Origin: TMED78 sp036337035
GTDB taxonomy: Bacteria; Pseudomonadota; Gammaproteobacteria; Steroidobacterales; Rariloculaceae
Direction: 5' to 3'
Length of the DNA stretch: 64,000 nucleotides
NCBI GenBank assembly: GCA_036337035.1
Contig: JAYZFC010000005.1
Location: forward strand, 124,001-188,000
A program made the position numbers and the translations under genes. This document shows, in pieces, positions 43,704 to 52,784 of the stretch (the stretch's first letter is position 1; every line of letters starts with the position of its first letter). The notes beneath the pieces were generated by a model that ran no database searches, was not told where the DNA came from, and saw only the letters and a program-made list of their open reading frames with translations.

Positions 43704-44495
43704 TTATTTAAACATTCGATTTTTTTTTATTTTCTCGTAAGCTAATCTGATTTCCTGAGTCTTTTTTTCTGCTTCTCTAACCATAGATTTAGGCAAGCCT
43801 CTTGCAACTAGTTTATCTGGATGGTGCTGATTCATTAATCGACGGTATGCTATTTTTATGTCTTGATTATCCGTACTCATATTAACACCGAGGACTTTAT
43901 ATGCTGTCTCTAGATCTTTTTTAGAATTAGCCGGCCTCTTTCCACTAAAATTATGAGAGTAAATTAAAGCCTCCATTTGAGAAAACTCATCTCTACTAAT
44001 TCTAAGAATCTCAGCAACCCTCCAAATTAAATTTCTTTTTTTAGGATCTAGATCTTCGGACAAAAATGCAGCTTGCATTTGTGTCTCAATAAAAGCTTTA
44101 ATCAAATCTGGATGCCCCTTTAAATCTTCATAAAGCGAGTCTACAGCTTCTTCCCAAAAAAAATTTAGGTCTTTGCCTTGTGTATAAAACTTAATTGCCT
44201 CCTTAACTTGGTTAGGAGAAAGGGACATATTGTGCATGAGGCGACGAGCAACATTGATCTCTTTTTCAGAAATATGGCCATCTGATTTAGCAATATAGCC
44301 CATCAAATTAAAAGTCCTTTTGAAAAAAATATAGCTTATTTTATTTACTCTAAAGCTATTGAATCTTTTATCTTGGGTATTTTTATCAAATTGATGACCA
44401 AAAATTAGGCCAAAAATAAAACCAATTGGGCCACCAATCAAAAAGCCAAAAAAACCAAAGAAAAACTTACCGGACCATTTCAAAACTAATCTCAA
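43704..44495 (-). CDS. djlA: DjlA-like membrane-anchored co-chaperone
   Basis: DnaK co-chaperone at the inner membrane. One N-terminal membrane segment (FFFGFFGFLIGGPIGFIFGL), a central TerB-like helical domain (about 60-175) and a C-terminal J domain with HPD at 225-227 (QHHPDKL). Starts at TTG. At 263 residues it is close to E. coli DjlA (271). It converges on coq7 with a 2-base gap and is divergent from purC. The order of domains makes the assignment firm. Confidence 0.9.
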   Translation of the reverse strand: MRLVLKWSGKFFFGFFGFLIGGPIGFIFGLIFGHQFDKNTQDKRFNSFRVNKISYIFFKRTFNLMGYIAKSDGHISEKEINVARRLMHNMSLSPNQVKEAIKFYTQGKDLNFFWEEAVDSLYEDLKGHPDLIKAFIETQMQAAFLSEDLDPKKRNLIWRVAEILRISRDEFSQMEALIYSHNFSGKRPANSKKDLETAYKVLGVNMSTDNQDIKIAYRRLMNQHHPDKLVARGLPKSMVREAEKKTQEIRLAYEKIKKNRMFK

Positions 44496-44588
44496 ATATA
44501 AATTATCATTATTGATTATAAATCAACAAAAAAATATTTTTTAATATCTTTTTATGAGTTATGATCTAGATATGGGAATTCATCTAAT

Positions 44589-45485
44589 ATGACTACAGAA
44601 AAAATTAGACCAGTATTTGAATCAAATTTAAAAAATCTTGAACTTCTTGGAAGAGGCAAGGTTAGGGATATGTATAAAGTAAATGAGGATAGCTTACTTA
44701 TTGTTACAACCGATCGAATATCAGCGTTCGATGTAATTCTGAAAGATCCTATACCTGGAAAGGGAATCGCTTTAACGGCTATTTCAAATTTCTGGTTTGA
44801 AAAGCTTTCAACAATTATCCCTAATCATCTAACAAATGAAGAATTGAATAAAATTGATATTTCTAATGAAGAATTTGATCTTATAAAAGATAGATCTATT
44901 ATAGTTAAAAAACTTAACCCTCTCCCAATAGAGTCAGTAATTAGAGGATATTTAATTGGCTCTGGATGGAAAGATTATTGTAATACTAGTGCGGTTAGTG
45001 GAATTAGTCTTCCAAAAGGCTTGAAAATGGCACAAAAATTATCTGAGCCAATTTTTACACCTAGTACAAAAGCTGAAGTGGGTGCTCATGATGAAAATAT
45101 CTCAAGTCGTGATGTTGTTTCGATGATTGGAAAAGAGCTTACTGAAAAGGTAAAAAAAGTTTCATTAGAACTCTATTCTCAAGCATCTAAGTATGCTCTA
45201 AAAAAGGGTATTATTATAGCAGATACAAAATTTGAATTTGGGTTAGACAATGATGATAATTTATATCTAATTGACGAACTATTCACTCCCGATTCTTCGA
45301 GATTTTGGCCTGTAAAATCATATAAGTTAGGTTCATCTCCCAAAAGTTTTGACAAACAATATATTAGAGATTATCTAGAAACATTAGATTGGAACAAAGA
45401 GGCGCCTGGTCCTCAAATTCCTGAAAAAATTGGTCAAAAAACATCAGAAAAATACTTTGAAGCATTTGATAAGTTAACGGGATAG
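44589..45485 (+). CDS. purC: Phosphoribosylaminoimidazole-succinocarboxamide synthase, long type
   Basis: Joins aspartate to CAIR in purine synthesis. Motifs are LLGRGKVRDMY at about 20-30, TTDRISAFDVIL, and ESVIRGYLIGSGWKDY. At 298 residues it is the longer Ade1/betaproteobacterial-like form, not the 237-residue E. coli form. A TATGAT sequence 23 bases before the ATG may be its -10. It is followed by purE after 198 bases. Confidence 0.95.
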   Translation: MTTEKIRPVFESNLKNLELLGRGKVRDMYKVNEDSLLIVTTDRISAFDVILKDPIPGKGIALTAISNFWFEKLSTIIPNHLTNEELNKIDISNEEFDLIKDRSIIVKKLNPLPIESVIRGYLIGSGWKDYCNTSAVSGISLPKGLKMAQKLSEPIFTPSTKAEVGAHDENISSRDVVSMIGKELTEKVKKVSLELYSQASKYALKKGIIIADTKFEFGLDNDDNLYLIDELFTPDSSRFWPVKSYKLGSSPKSFDKQYIRDYLETLDWNKEAPGPQIPEKIGQKTSEKYFEAFDKLTG

Positions 45486-45683
45486 TTCATTATTGGTCTT
45501 TAAGCTTCTATAGCTCGTTTTAAGGCCTCTTTGTTCATTGTTTAATTCTGTTTAGCATTCTTTTTAAAATCGTGCTTTCTTAGACCCTTTTTGACCGGGA
45601 AAGAGCTCTATTTGACGAAAAGAGAGTGCATAGAATTATTAAAATTACTTAAAAAATTAAAATATAATTGTAAGTAAGGTACA

Positions 45684-46184
45684 ATGATAAATATGAAAAC
45701 ATTAGTAGGAATAATTATGGGCTCGGCTTCAGATTGGGACACTATGTCCAGATCTTCAGATACGCTAGATCTTTTAAATATTTCGTATGAAACAAGAGTT
45801 ATTTCGGCACATAGAGCTCCTGATGAGCTAACAGAATACTCATCTTCAGCCTCTTCTAGAGGAATTGAAGTAATTATTGCAGGAGCAGGAGGAGCGGCTG
45901 CCCTTCCAGGAGTTATAGCTGCAAAAACTACAGTACCAGTTCTAGGCGTTCCTATTCTAACTAGTGCCCTAGGAGGAATGGACTCACTCTTATCAATGGT
46001 TCAAATGCCTGCAGGCATTCCTGTAGCTTCTTTAGCTATAGGTAATGCAGGGGCTACCAACGCTGCTCTTTTTGCTGCAGCTATACTAAGCAATAAATAT
46101 CCAGAAATTAAAGAGAAACTGGATTCTTTCAGAGAGAACCAAACAAGAAAAGTTTTAGAGGTTAAATTACCAAAAAAAAGTTAG
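45684..46184 (+). CDS. purE: N5-carboxyaminoimidazole ribonucleotide mutase
   Basis: Converts N5-CAIR to CAIR in purine synthesis. GIIMGSASDWDTM holds the Gly-Ser/Asp substrate motif and SAHRAPDEL the catalytic His; AGAGGAAALPGVIA and GNAGATNAALFAA follow. At 166 residues it is the class I bacterial form that needs PurK. purK usually follows purE but is not here; yhdP overlaps the 3' end by 4 bases on the other strand. AAGG precedes the ATG. Confidence 0.96.
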   Translation: MINMKTLVGIIMGSASDWDTMSRSSDTLDLLNISYETRVISAHRAPDELTEYSSSASSRGIEVIIAGAGGAAALPGVIAAKTTVPVLGVPILTSALGGMDSLLSMVQMPAGIPVASLAIGNAGATNAALFAAAILSNKYPEIKEKLDSFRENQTRKVLEVKLPKKS

Positions 46185-49100
46185 TTTCCGTTTGGTAATA
46201 AATCAGCGCAAAATTCGACATCAGGGCTTTCAGAAAAATCAAGTCTCTCGATTGTAGGATTCTCCCAGGAACCAGACATACAATATGAAGCCGTTCCTAT
46301 TCCTTTTAATGGCTCCTTAAAAACTTGAGAGAAAATAAGCATTGCGGCCCCCACGCCAGGACCAGCTAAAAAACCCATAGTAGGAAGTAAATTACCTGGC
46401 TCAGAAGTAACAACTGCTTGTTGTTGGTAATCTCTATCATAAAGACCTGTTCTTCCTATAATGCCAATATCAGCTACTGGTCCAATTAATCTTAAATTAT
46501 CAGTATAAGCATGTCCCTTATCCAATATAAAATCACCTGATACCTCATCAAAGGATAATCCTTTATTAAAAACATCACTAAAATCTAAAGCTAATCTCCT
46601 AGGCAAAGCAGCTATACTAAATAAGCCAACCATTCTATTAGCTCCTGGATCTAGATCAAGAACGCTACCTTCTTCCATCAATAAAGAAAGTTCGCCGCCG
46701 ATCTCATAGAAGCTCAAGATAGATAATGGCTTGCCAGGCCATGAAAGTTTTGCTTCTAAGCTCATGCGATCTGATACTATGATCTGCTCAAAAGAAAGAT
46801 CATGGAGTGTTGAAATAACATCATTACTAATTAAATTAAAATCTAGATTTGAATAATGGCGATTATAATCCATTGTCCAACTGCCATTTCCTTTAATACT
46901 AAAACTATTTGATTTTGTTTCTAGTAAATTCAAATTTATACCTGAAGGAATGGATAAAATCTCAGCATATAAATTACCAAAATTTCTATCGCCGATAACA
47001 AAATTATCAACTTGTATTTTGGTACTAGGAATAATGCTTGGATTTGCATCATTTGGCTTACCTATTTTCCAATGAATCTTGGCCATATTAGCAGAAACTC
47101 TAAATGGAGATTCGTGGGCACTATGGTAAATAGATAATTGCCCCTTAATAGGTTCAGAATCAAAATTAAGCGTCCAATTTTCAAAGTCTCTTTTAGCACT
47201 AAAACTTGTACCTCCTAAGTCTTGGCCAAAAAAACTTAAATTCTTTACCTGTAAATCAATATCTGCTTTAAGGTCCTGATATCTTGATTCTGATCTATTT
47301 TTTCTATAAAAACCTAACCAGTCATCAAGCTTTAATAATTCAACATCCCCTGAAATAGATAACCCATTTTCGGAAGGCATTAATGGGTACGAACTATCTA
47401 CGCGAATGCTCCCCCTCCTAAAAGATATCCCATCATCATTATTCCAAAAGCTAAGAGAAAACCTATTATCATTATAAAATCCTTGGGTTTCTATCCTGCT
47501 TGGATTACCAAGAAAAAAATCAGCTTCGAACTCTGCATTCTCATCATAACTTTTACCAAATGGGTCTGGAAACAAAACCAATGCATTATCTAAATCTGAT
47601 TTAATATTTATTTTAAAATTTTTAGTATCTTGTTGCTCATTAATTATTGGTAAATTAGCACTTATATTAATTTCTGGATAACCTTTTATATAATTTAAAA
47701 ATGGAGCATCGATATTGTCGGTAAATAACTCAACCGGAAAAATAAAACTTGAATTAACTTCAATCCCTAAATCATTTTTAAGCGCATAAACTGAAACATC
47801 AATAGGAGTATTAAAAACTTCTAAACTTAAATTTTCTGTATTCAGTGTATTTTCAGATAGTATTAATTTACCCGCTATATCATTCAAATCAATTTCATTA
47901 AATTTAGCGCTAGCAAATATATCTATAACATTTTCTTTAATCTCAATTTCTCCCTGTATATTATCCAAACTAATCAATTCATTAACTAAATTTTTCAGTT
48001 TGCCATGAAAACTAGCGCTAACTTCTAAATCGTTATCATTTTTAAATAAATAATCCGTTTTTGCCTTGCCTTTATATGATAAAAATAAATTATCAATAAC
48101 CAGAGAAGAAAAAGATTCATGAATTAAGTCAATCATTTCATTCTTGTAATAAGAAAAACGAAAGTTATTTATCAAGCTATAAACATTAGAGTTACTTATA
48201 ATCAATTCAAGATCAATAATAGGCTCACCATCACTTATAGGAAGTGTCATCTCTAAATTTGATTGACTAAATACTCCAGGAAAATTGATTTCTAAATTAT
48301 CACTCAAGATACGGTAGCTATCAGAAATTTTTCTCCAGATAATAAGTCCAGATGCATTAGTAATTAATATTTCATTGTCAAAATAATATGGCCAATTAAT
48401 TCTGGAATCACTAGACATTAAAACAATCTGTCCATTATTAGGGCTTACCCTGACTCTTCCTGTAAAATTATTAAAACCGATATAATCGTTAACCTGTTTA
48501 ATTGAAAAATTATTAAAAGATCCGGAAAAAGAGTAAGTAGAGAGATTATTGCTATCGGACCAAACTATTTTTAGATTTGATACACTACCTGAAGGTGAAT
48601 ATAAATGGTATATTTTATTAAAACTTGAATTAGGGAAAAAATTTAGTGCTGGTTCAAGATCATCAAATCGAATAAATTGTGACTCTATATCAATAATATT
48701 TCCTATTTCCTGGCTTTTCTCGAAATGAATATTAATTATTGAATCACTTGGCCAAACATGAGAAAAGCTATCTATATGAAAATTAGATAAAGCTAAATAC
48801 CATCCATTGTTTTCTTTCATCCATTCCATAGTAAAAGAAAATGATTGATAAGCTTCAGAGGAGGAAAATTCTGGATTATGAAGATCTATGTTTGCAGTTC
48901 CTAAAACAACCTGGCCTCCAAGAAAATCTAGCCAAATAGATAAATTACCTACTCCTGAACTTGGTAATCCTTCATTTTCATAAAAGACCTCCCTTAAGGT
49001 CTCTAAATCTAGATCTCTAATCTCAGTTGCAATGCTCCATTGCCTCTCTACTCTTCCCTCTGTTGGATTAATTTCACCCTCAATTGATAAATCAATCTTA

Positions 49101-49684
49101 CTATTTGTACGAGATGGTAAAGCAGCTATAGCTTCAATCTGTATATTATTTTCATCAACAATTAATTGAAGTTTTTCACTATCTAGTTGTAAATCAGAAT
49201 AAGAAATCTGATCTTCAAAAATCAAAATAGAGTTCGTAAACAAAATCTCTAATGATGATAAGCCAGGAAGCTCTTTATTAGCTAAACTATCTTGGTATGA
49301 AACAAATTCTAGCAACTTGAATTCACCATCAAAATTCCTAATGAGAGAAAAGATTGCGCCATCAATGGAAACATTATTTATTATTATTTGTTTATTAATT
49401 ATGGAAGATATAATATTTATACCTACCCTTACTTCACTTTCAGAAAGTACAGTTGAATCGCTACTTGTGATAAGTTTAGCATCTTCAAAAATGAGAGCAG
49501 GTCCTAAGATACTCCAACTCAGGTTTGTATCTCTGAAAGTTAGAATAAGTTCTAGTTCATCAGCAACCCAAGATTTAGCGTCTTTTTGATAGTTCTGTAG
49601 CTGAATAATCGCATTATTAAAAAAGAGAAAAAATAACCCAATAATAAATAATGTAGCTAAATATAATAACTTCTTTTTCATCAA
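46181..49684 (-). CDS. yhdP: YhdP-like AsmA-family envelope protein
   Basis: A very long (1167 residues), inner-membrane-anchored periplasmic protein: one N-terminal membrane segment (LLYLATLFIIGLFFLFF), then a beta-rich repetitive groove-like region and a C-terminal AsmA-type end (RRLALDFSDVFNKGLSFD..., AVVTSEPGNLLPTMGFLAGPGVGAAMLIFSQ split across the last 200 residues). E. coli YhdP is thought to carry phospholipids to the outer membrane with TamB and YdbH. Family and location are clear; the transport role is taken from E. coli. Confidence 0.88.
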   Translation of the reverse strand: MMKKKLLYLATLFIIGLFFLFFNNAIIQLQNYQKDAKSWVADELELILTFRDTNLSWSILGPALIFEDAKLITSSDSTVLSESEVRVGINIISSIINKQIIINNVSIDGAIFSLIRNFDGEFKLLEFVSYQDSLANKELPGLSSLEILFTNSILIFEDQISYSDLQLDSEKLQLIVDENNIQIEAIAALPSRTNSKIDLSIEGEINPTEGRVERQWSIATEIRDLDLETLREVFYENEGLPSSGVGNLSIWLDFLGGQVVLGTANIDLHNPEFSSSEAYQSFSFTMEWMKENNGWYLALSNFHIDSFSHVWPSDSIINIHFEKSQEIGNIIDIESQFIRFDDLEPALNFFPNSSFNKIYHLYSPSGSVSNLKIVWSDSNNLSTYSFSGSFNNFSIKQVNDYIGFNNFTGRVRVSPNNGQIVLMSSDSRINWPYYFDNEILITNASGLIIWRKISDSYRILSDNLEINFPGVFSQSNLEMTLPISDGEPIIDLELIISNSNVYSLINNFRFSYYKNEMIDLIHESFSSLVIDNLFLSYKGKAKTDYLFKNDNDLEVSASFHGKLKNLVNELISLDNIQGEIEIKENVIDIFASAKFNEIDLNDIAGKLILSENTLNTENLSLEVFNTPIDVSVYALKNDLGIEVNSSFIFPVELFTDNIDAPFLNYIKGYPEINISANLPIINEQQDTKNFKINIKSDLDNALVLFPDPFGKSYDENAEFEADFFLGNPSRIETQGFYNDNRFSLSFWNNDDGISFRRGSIRVDSSYPLMPSENGLSISGDVELLKLDDWLGFYRKNRSESRYQDLKADIDLQVKNLSFFGQDLGGTSFSAKRDFENWTLNFDSEPIKGQLSIYHSAHESPFRVSANMAKIHWKIGKPNDANPSIIPSTKIQVDNFVIGDRNFGNLYAEILSIPSGINLNLLETKSNSFSIKGNGSWTMDYNRHYSNLDFNLISNDVISTLHDLSFEQIIVSDRMSLEAKLSWPGKPLSILSFYEIGGELSLLMEEGSVLDLDPGANRMVGLFSIAALPRRLALDFSDVFNKGLSFDEVSGDFILDKGHAYTDNLRLIGPVADIGIIGRTGLYDRDYQQQAVVTSEPGNLLPTMGFLAGPGVGAAMLIFSQVFKEPLKGIGTASYCMSGSWENPTIERLDFSESPDVEFCADLLPNGN

Positions 49685-49690
49685 ATAAAA

Positions 49691-50161
49691 TTAAATCCTA
49701 TGATATGGATGCCCTAAATTAATACTATATGCCCTATATAACGATTCTATAACCAAAATTCTTACAAGGCCATGAGGAAATGTTAGTGAGGATAAAGACC
49801 ATATTTTATCAGCCCTTGTCAAACAAGCCTCTGAAAGACCATCTGGACCTCCTATAAGGAAAAATATTTTTTTAAACTCAGTCCAAGATCTTAAATTATT
49901 AGCTAATTGATTTGTATCAAATGATTCCCCTAAGGCATCTAAAGCAATAACGAATGCATTATTTGGTATTTTCTTTAATACTAACTGGCCTTCTTTTTCT
50001 ATTGCTGTTTCAAGGTTCATATTTTTTGATCTTGTTAATATTGGAACATCCAATAATTGAATCTTATAATTTGATTTTAATCGCGTAGCATAACTAGTAA
50101 AGCCATCATTAATCCAATCAGGCTGACGGCTAGAAACAGAGATAATACAAATTTCTACCAT
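49691..50161 (-). CDS. rlmH: 23S rRNA pseudouridine-1915 N3-methyltransferase
   Basis: SPOUT-fold enzyme acting on assembled 70S ribosomes. The knot region reads IGGPDGLSEACLTRADKIWSLS split over residues 112-133, followed by HGLVRILVIESLYRAY and the terminal HPYHRI typical of RlmH. At 156 residues it matches E. coli (155). It is 6 bases after rsfS. Confidence 0.97.
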   Translation of the reverse strand: MVEICIISVSSRQPDWINDGFTSYATRLKSNYKIQLLDVPILTRSKNMNLETAIEKEGQLVLKKIPNNAFVIALDALGESFDTNQLANNLRSWTEFKKIFFLIGGPDGLSEACLTRADKIWSLSSLTFPHGLVRILVIESLYRAYSINLGHPYHRI

Positions 50162-50167
50162 AAGTTA

Positions 50168-50509
50168 TTACCTAGTTTCTTTATTTATTGAAATATCCCA
50201 GAGATCTTCAATGGAATAAAAATCTCTTACTTTTGGAGTCATTATATGAACTACAATATCTACAAAATCTATGCAAATCCACTCTCCTAACTGATCCCCC
50301 TCAACGCTTTTAGGTCTATATTTATTTTTTTTACAATAATCAACCAAATTTCTAGAAAGTGCTTTTGTATGTGTCTCTGATCTACCAGAAACAATAATCA
50401 TAAAATCCGTAATATTTGTTAATTTTTCAACATTAAAATAAGATATATTTTCAGCCTTCATGTCTGCTAAAAATTGCAAAATTTTATTTAAATTATCACG
50501 AATCTGCAT
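50168..50509 (-). CDS. rsfS: Ribosomal silencing factor RsfS
   Basis: Binds L14 and blocks subunit joining in starvation. A 113-residue single-domain protein with NITDFMIIVSGRSETHTKAL, the EGDQLGEWICIDFVDIVVHI beta sheet and the RDFYSIEDLW end. It lies between rlmH and nadD, the E. coli order without cobC. Confidence 0.96.
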   Translation of the reverse strand: MQIRDNLNKILQFLADMKAENISYFNVEKLTNITDFMIIVSGRSETHTKALSRNLVDYCKKNKYRPKSVEGDQLGEWICIDFVDIVVHIMTPKVRDFYSIEDLWDISINKETR

Positions 50510-50521
50510 AAGATATAAAAA

Positions 50522-51205
50522 TTAATTCCTATCATAATATTTTGAACTTAAAACCATGTCTAATACCACTTCAGGCAATAAGTATCTTGGACTAATTCCC
50601 TTTTTTACCTGCTGTCTAATCTGGCTTGAAGATATATCCAAACGACTAATAGGTAGCTTAAATATATGACCATAAGCTTTATTTTTAATATTATTTATAT
50701 CCTTAGTTAAATAAGTTTTCCAATTAGACATAATTAAATTATCTGAATTAGAAAAATCATTTACCCATCTAGGAATAATAATCAAGTTTGCAATTTTTAA
50801 TATTTCATTATTTTTATGCCAGGTATGAAAAGCACTAAATGCATCCATACCCAATATAAAACAGATAGAAGAAGATTCGTTCTCATCCCTAATAGTTCTA
50901 AGAGTATCGAAAGTAAAGACTGGCTTATCAAAATTAGGTCCTTGAAGGGCCTTAAGTGATCTATGAGTAAACTCTCGATCATCTAAAACTAAGTTATCCT
51001 GCTTTTCCAATGCAGCTCTTAACATCTGAATTCTGAATTTTCCTGGTGTAATAACACTTGATAGCTTACCTATGGTTGGAGGATTTACTGAAGGTAGTAA
51101 CCTAACCTCATTTAATGAGAAAAAATCCTTGACCTCTAGGGCAGCCCTTAGGTGACCATAGTGAACTGGATCAAATGTACCCCCAAATATACCTATTGCT
51201 TTCAT
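50522..51205 (-). CDS. nadD: Nicotinate-nucleotide adenylyltransferase
   Basis: Transfers AMP from ATP to nicotinate mononucleotide in NAD synthesis. The HxGH nucleotidyltransferase motif is in IGIFGGTFDPVHYGHLRAA, and the ISSSQIRQQVKKG motif (about 196-208) near the C-terminus contacts ATP. At 227 residues it is a normal length. Set between holA and rsfS as in E. coli. Confidence 0.96.
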   Translation of the reverse strand: MKAIGIFGGTFDPVHYGHLRAALEVKDFFSLNEVRLLPSVNPPTIGKLSSVITPGKFRIQMLRAALEKQDNLVLDDREFTHRSLKALQGPNFDKPVFTFDTLRTIRDENESSSICFILGMDAFSAFHTWHKNNEILKIANLIIIPRWVNDFSNSDNLIMSNWKTYLTKDINNIKNKAYGHIFKLPISRLDISSSQIRQQVKKGISPRYLLPEVVLDMVLSSKYYDRN

Positions 51206-51223
51206 AAAATAATCAATTTTTTA

Positions 51224-52228
51224 TTAATACAGATCATTATTAAAGGTACATAAGATGAGTTGTTTTAACTCACACCAAGGATTTCCCTTATTCACGCCTT
51301 TCAGCACTTTATCAAGGTAATAAGCTCTATTTAGTAAATATTTAAGATCTTTAAGACTATGCCTACTTAAGGCTGATTTAAAAAGTGGGATATTCCTTTT
51401 CATAATTCCTAGTTTAAAAAAAACAGTATCTGATAGAGTGCTCCTTAAAGAAGAAATTTTTAATCTAGTAAGCTTAATTATATTACTAGTTATAAGCCAA
51501 GAAATTTGTATTGGTTGAATTCCCTCTAGGCGAAGATTATTTAAAATAGAGAAAGTTCTTTTTCTATTACCAGATAAAATGGCTTCTGATAATATAAAAA
51601 TATTATACTTAGCATTATTTGAAACAACTTCTATTACCTTCTCTTCATTTATGATCTCTTTCTTATCTAACAAAGAGATTTTTTTTAACTCTTGATCTGC
51701 GGCTAAAAGATTTCCCTCGACTCTTTCTGCTAATAATCTAGCAGCTCCATCAGTTAGGGATAAATTCAAATCTTTTGCATAAGACCTAAGCCATCTTGAC
51801 AAATCGGTAATTGGTATAGGCCAAATCTGAACAATTGTTCCAATTAAGTCAATACTCTTAATCCAGGATAATTTAAAATCTATTTTATCTGAACTAATCA
51901 ACAATAATGTATCCTGATTTATTTTTTCTAACAATTTCTTAATTGCGTTTGAACCATTTATGCCCACTGATTCAGAGCCTATCCTTATTTCAATAATCTT
52001 CTGGCTAGAAAATAATGAGAGATTATTGAGGTCTGCTTCTATTATTGACCAATCAAACCTTGGCCCAATTGTGTACAAGCTTCTCTCCATAAACCCTTTC
52101 GAAGTGGCAAAACCTCTTATTTGATCAATAGCTCTCATATATAATAAAGGCTCATTACTGCTAATCAAATACACAGGAGATAACTCTTTTTTTAAAGATT
52201 CAGCAAGATTTTCTAATGTAAGCTTCAT
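51224..52228 (-). CDS. holA: DNA polymerase III delta subunit
   Basis: Opens the beta clamp within the clamp loader. The family is variable; recognisable are LAESLKKELSPVYLISSNEPLL at the start, FSSQKIIEIRIG, and the late LEGIQPIQISWLITSNIIKL helix region. 334 residues against 343 in E. coli. The position between lptE/leuS-side genes and nadD supports the call. Confidence 0.92.
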   Translation of the reverse strand: MKLTLENLAESLKKELSPVYLISSNEPLLYMRAIDQIRGFATSKGFMERSLYTIGPRFDWSIIEADLNNLSLFSSQKIIEIRIGSESVGINGSNAIKKLLEKINQDTLLLISSDKIDFKLSWIKSIDLIGTIVQIWPIPITDLSRWLRSYAKDLNLSLTDGAARLLAERVEGNLLAADQELKKISLLDKKEIINEEKVIEVVSNNAKYNIFILSEAILSGNRKRTFSILNNLRLEGIQPIQISWLITSNIIKLTRLKISSLRSTLSDTVFFKLGIMKRNIPLFKSALSRHSLKDLKYLLNRAYYLDKVLKGVNKGNPWCELKQLILCTFNNDLY

Positions 52229-52235
52229 AAATATA

Positions 52236-52496
52236 TTATTTTATTTGTTCCATCAAAATAGCATAATCTTCTATCAATATTGGGAAATCATCATAGACAG
52301 GATAGATAATTGTTTTATCTTTAGTTATTAAAGCATTTGTTAAAGAATAATCTATTGAACGTCCATCCTTTCTAGATATTTTACTCTTATTTATAGAATG
52401 ATTAATCTTCGACAAAAGCTCCTTAGAAACAAAATCTAGTGGCTGTTTTGTAATAGGGCAGCAAATATATTCTAAAAAACTATTTTCTATAGACAT
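52236..52496 (-). CDS. Trm112/YcaR-like small protein
   Basis: An 86-residue protein of the Trm112 fold: LEYICCPITKQPLDFV with one CxxT-type zinc knuckle start, a central variable stretch and IIYPVYDDFPILIED at the end. Related YcaR-type proteins often lack the second cysteine pair, as does this one. In E. coli the gene sits near kdsB and lpxK; here it is between holA and yidD. Role unknown; Trm112 proteins activate methyltransferases in eukaryotes and archaea. Confidence 0.75.
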   Translation of the reverse strand: MSIENSFLEYICCPITKQPLDFVSKELLSKINHSINKSKISRKDGRSIDYSLTNALITKDKTIIYPVYDDFPILIEDYAILMEQIK

Positions 52497-52511
52497 TTCA
52501 AAAAAAATTCA

Positions 52512-52784
52512 TTATGTTTTTTTATCAACCGGATACTTTTCTAATGGATCATAACCAAAACTTCCCCATGGGTGACACCTCACAACCCTCCTTAAGGAAT
52601 ATAATAAACCATACAGCAAACCAAACTTCACAAATGCATCTTTAGCATACTTAGAACAAGTAGGATTAAATCTACAGTTATTGCCAACAAAAGGTGAAAT
52701 AACATATTGATAAAATATTATTAGTGCTATTGGCAGTATTATAGAAATCTTTGACAATAAAAATTTTATCTTTTTCTTCTCCAT
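52512..52784 (-). CDS. yidD: Membrane protein insertion efficiency factor YidD
   Basis: Small membrane-associated helper of YidC-dependent insertion. The signature is complete: YQYVISPFVGNNCRFNPTCS with the conserved cysteines, SKYAKDAF, and RVVRCHPWGSFGYDP. At 90 residues it is typical. Unusually, it is not next to rnpA and rpmH but overlaps the end of cysS by 19 bases. Confidence 0.95.
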   Translation of the reverse strand: MEKKKIKFLLSKISIILPIALIIFYQYVISPFVGNNCRFNPTCSKYAKDAFVKFGLLYGLLYSLRRVVRCHPWGSFGYDPLEKYPVDKKT

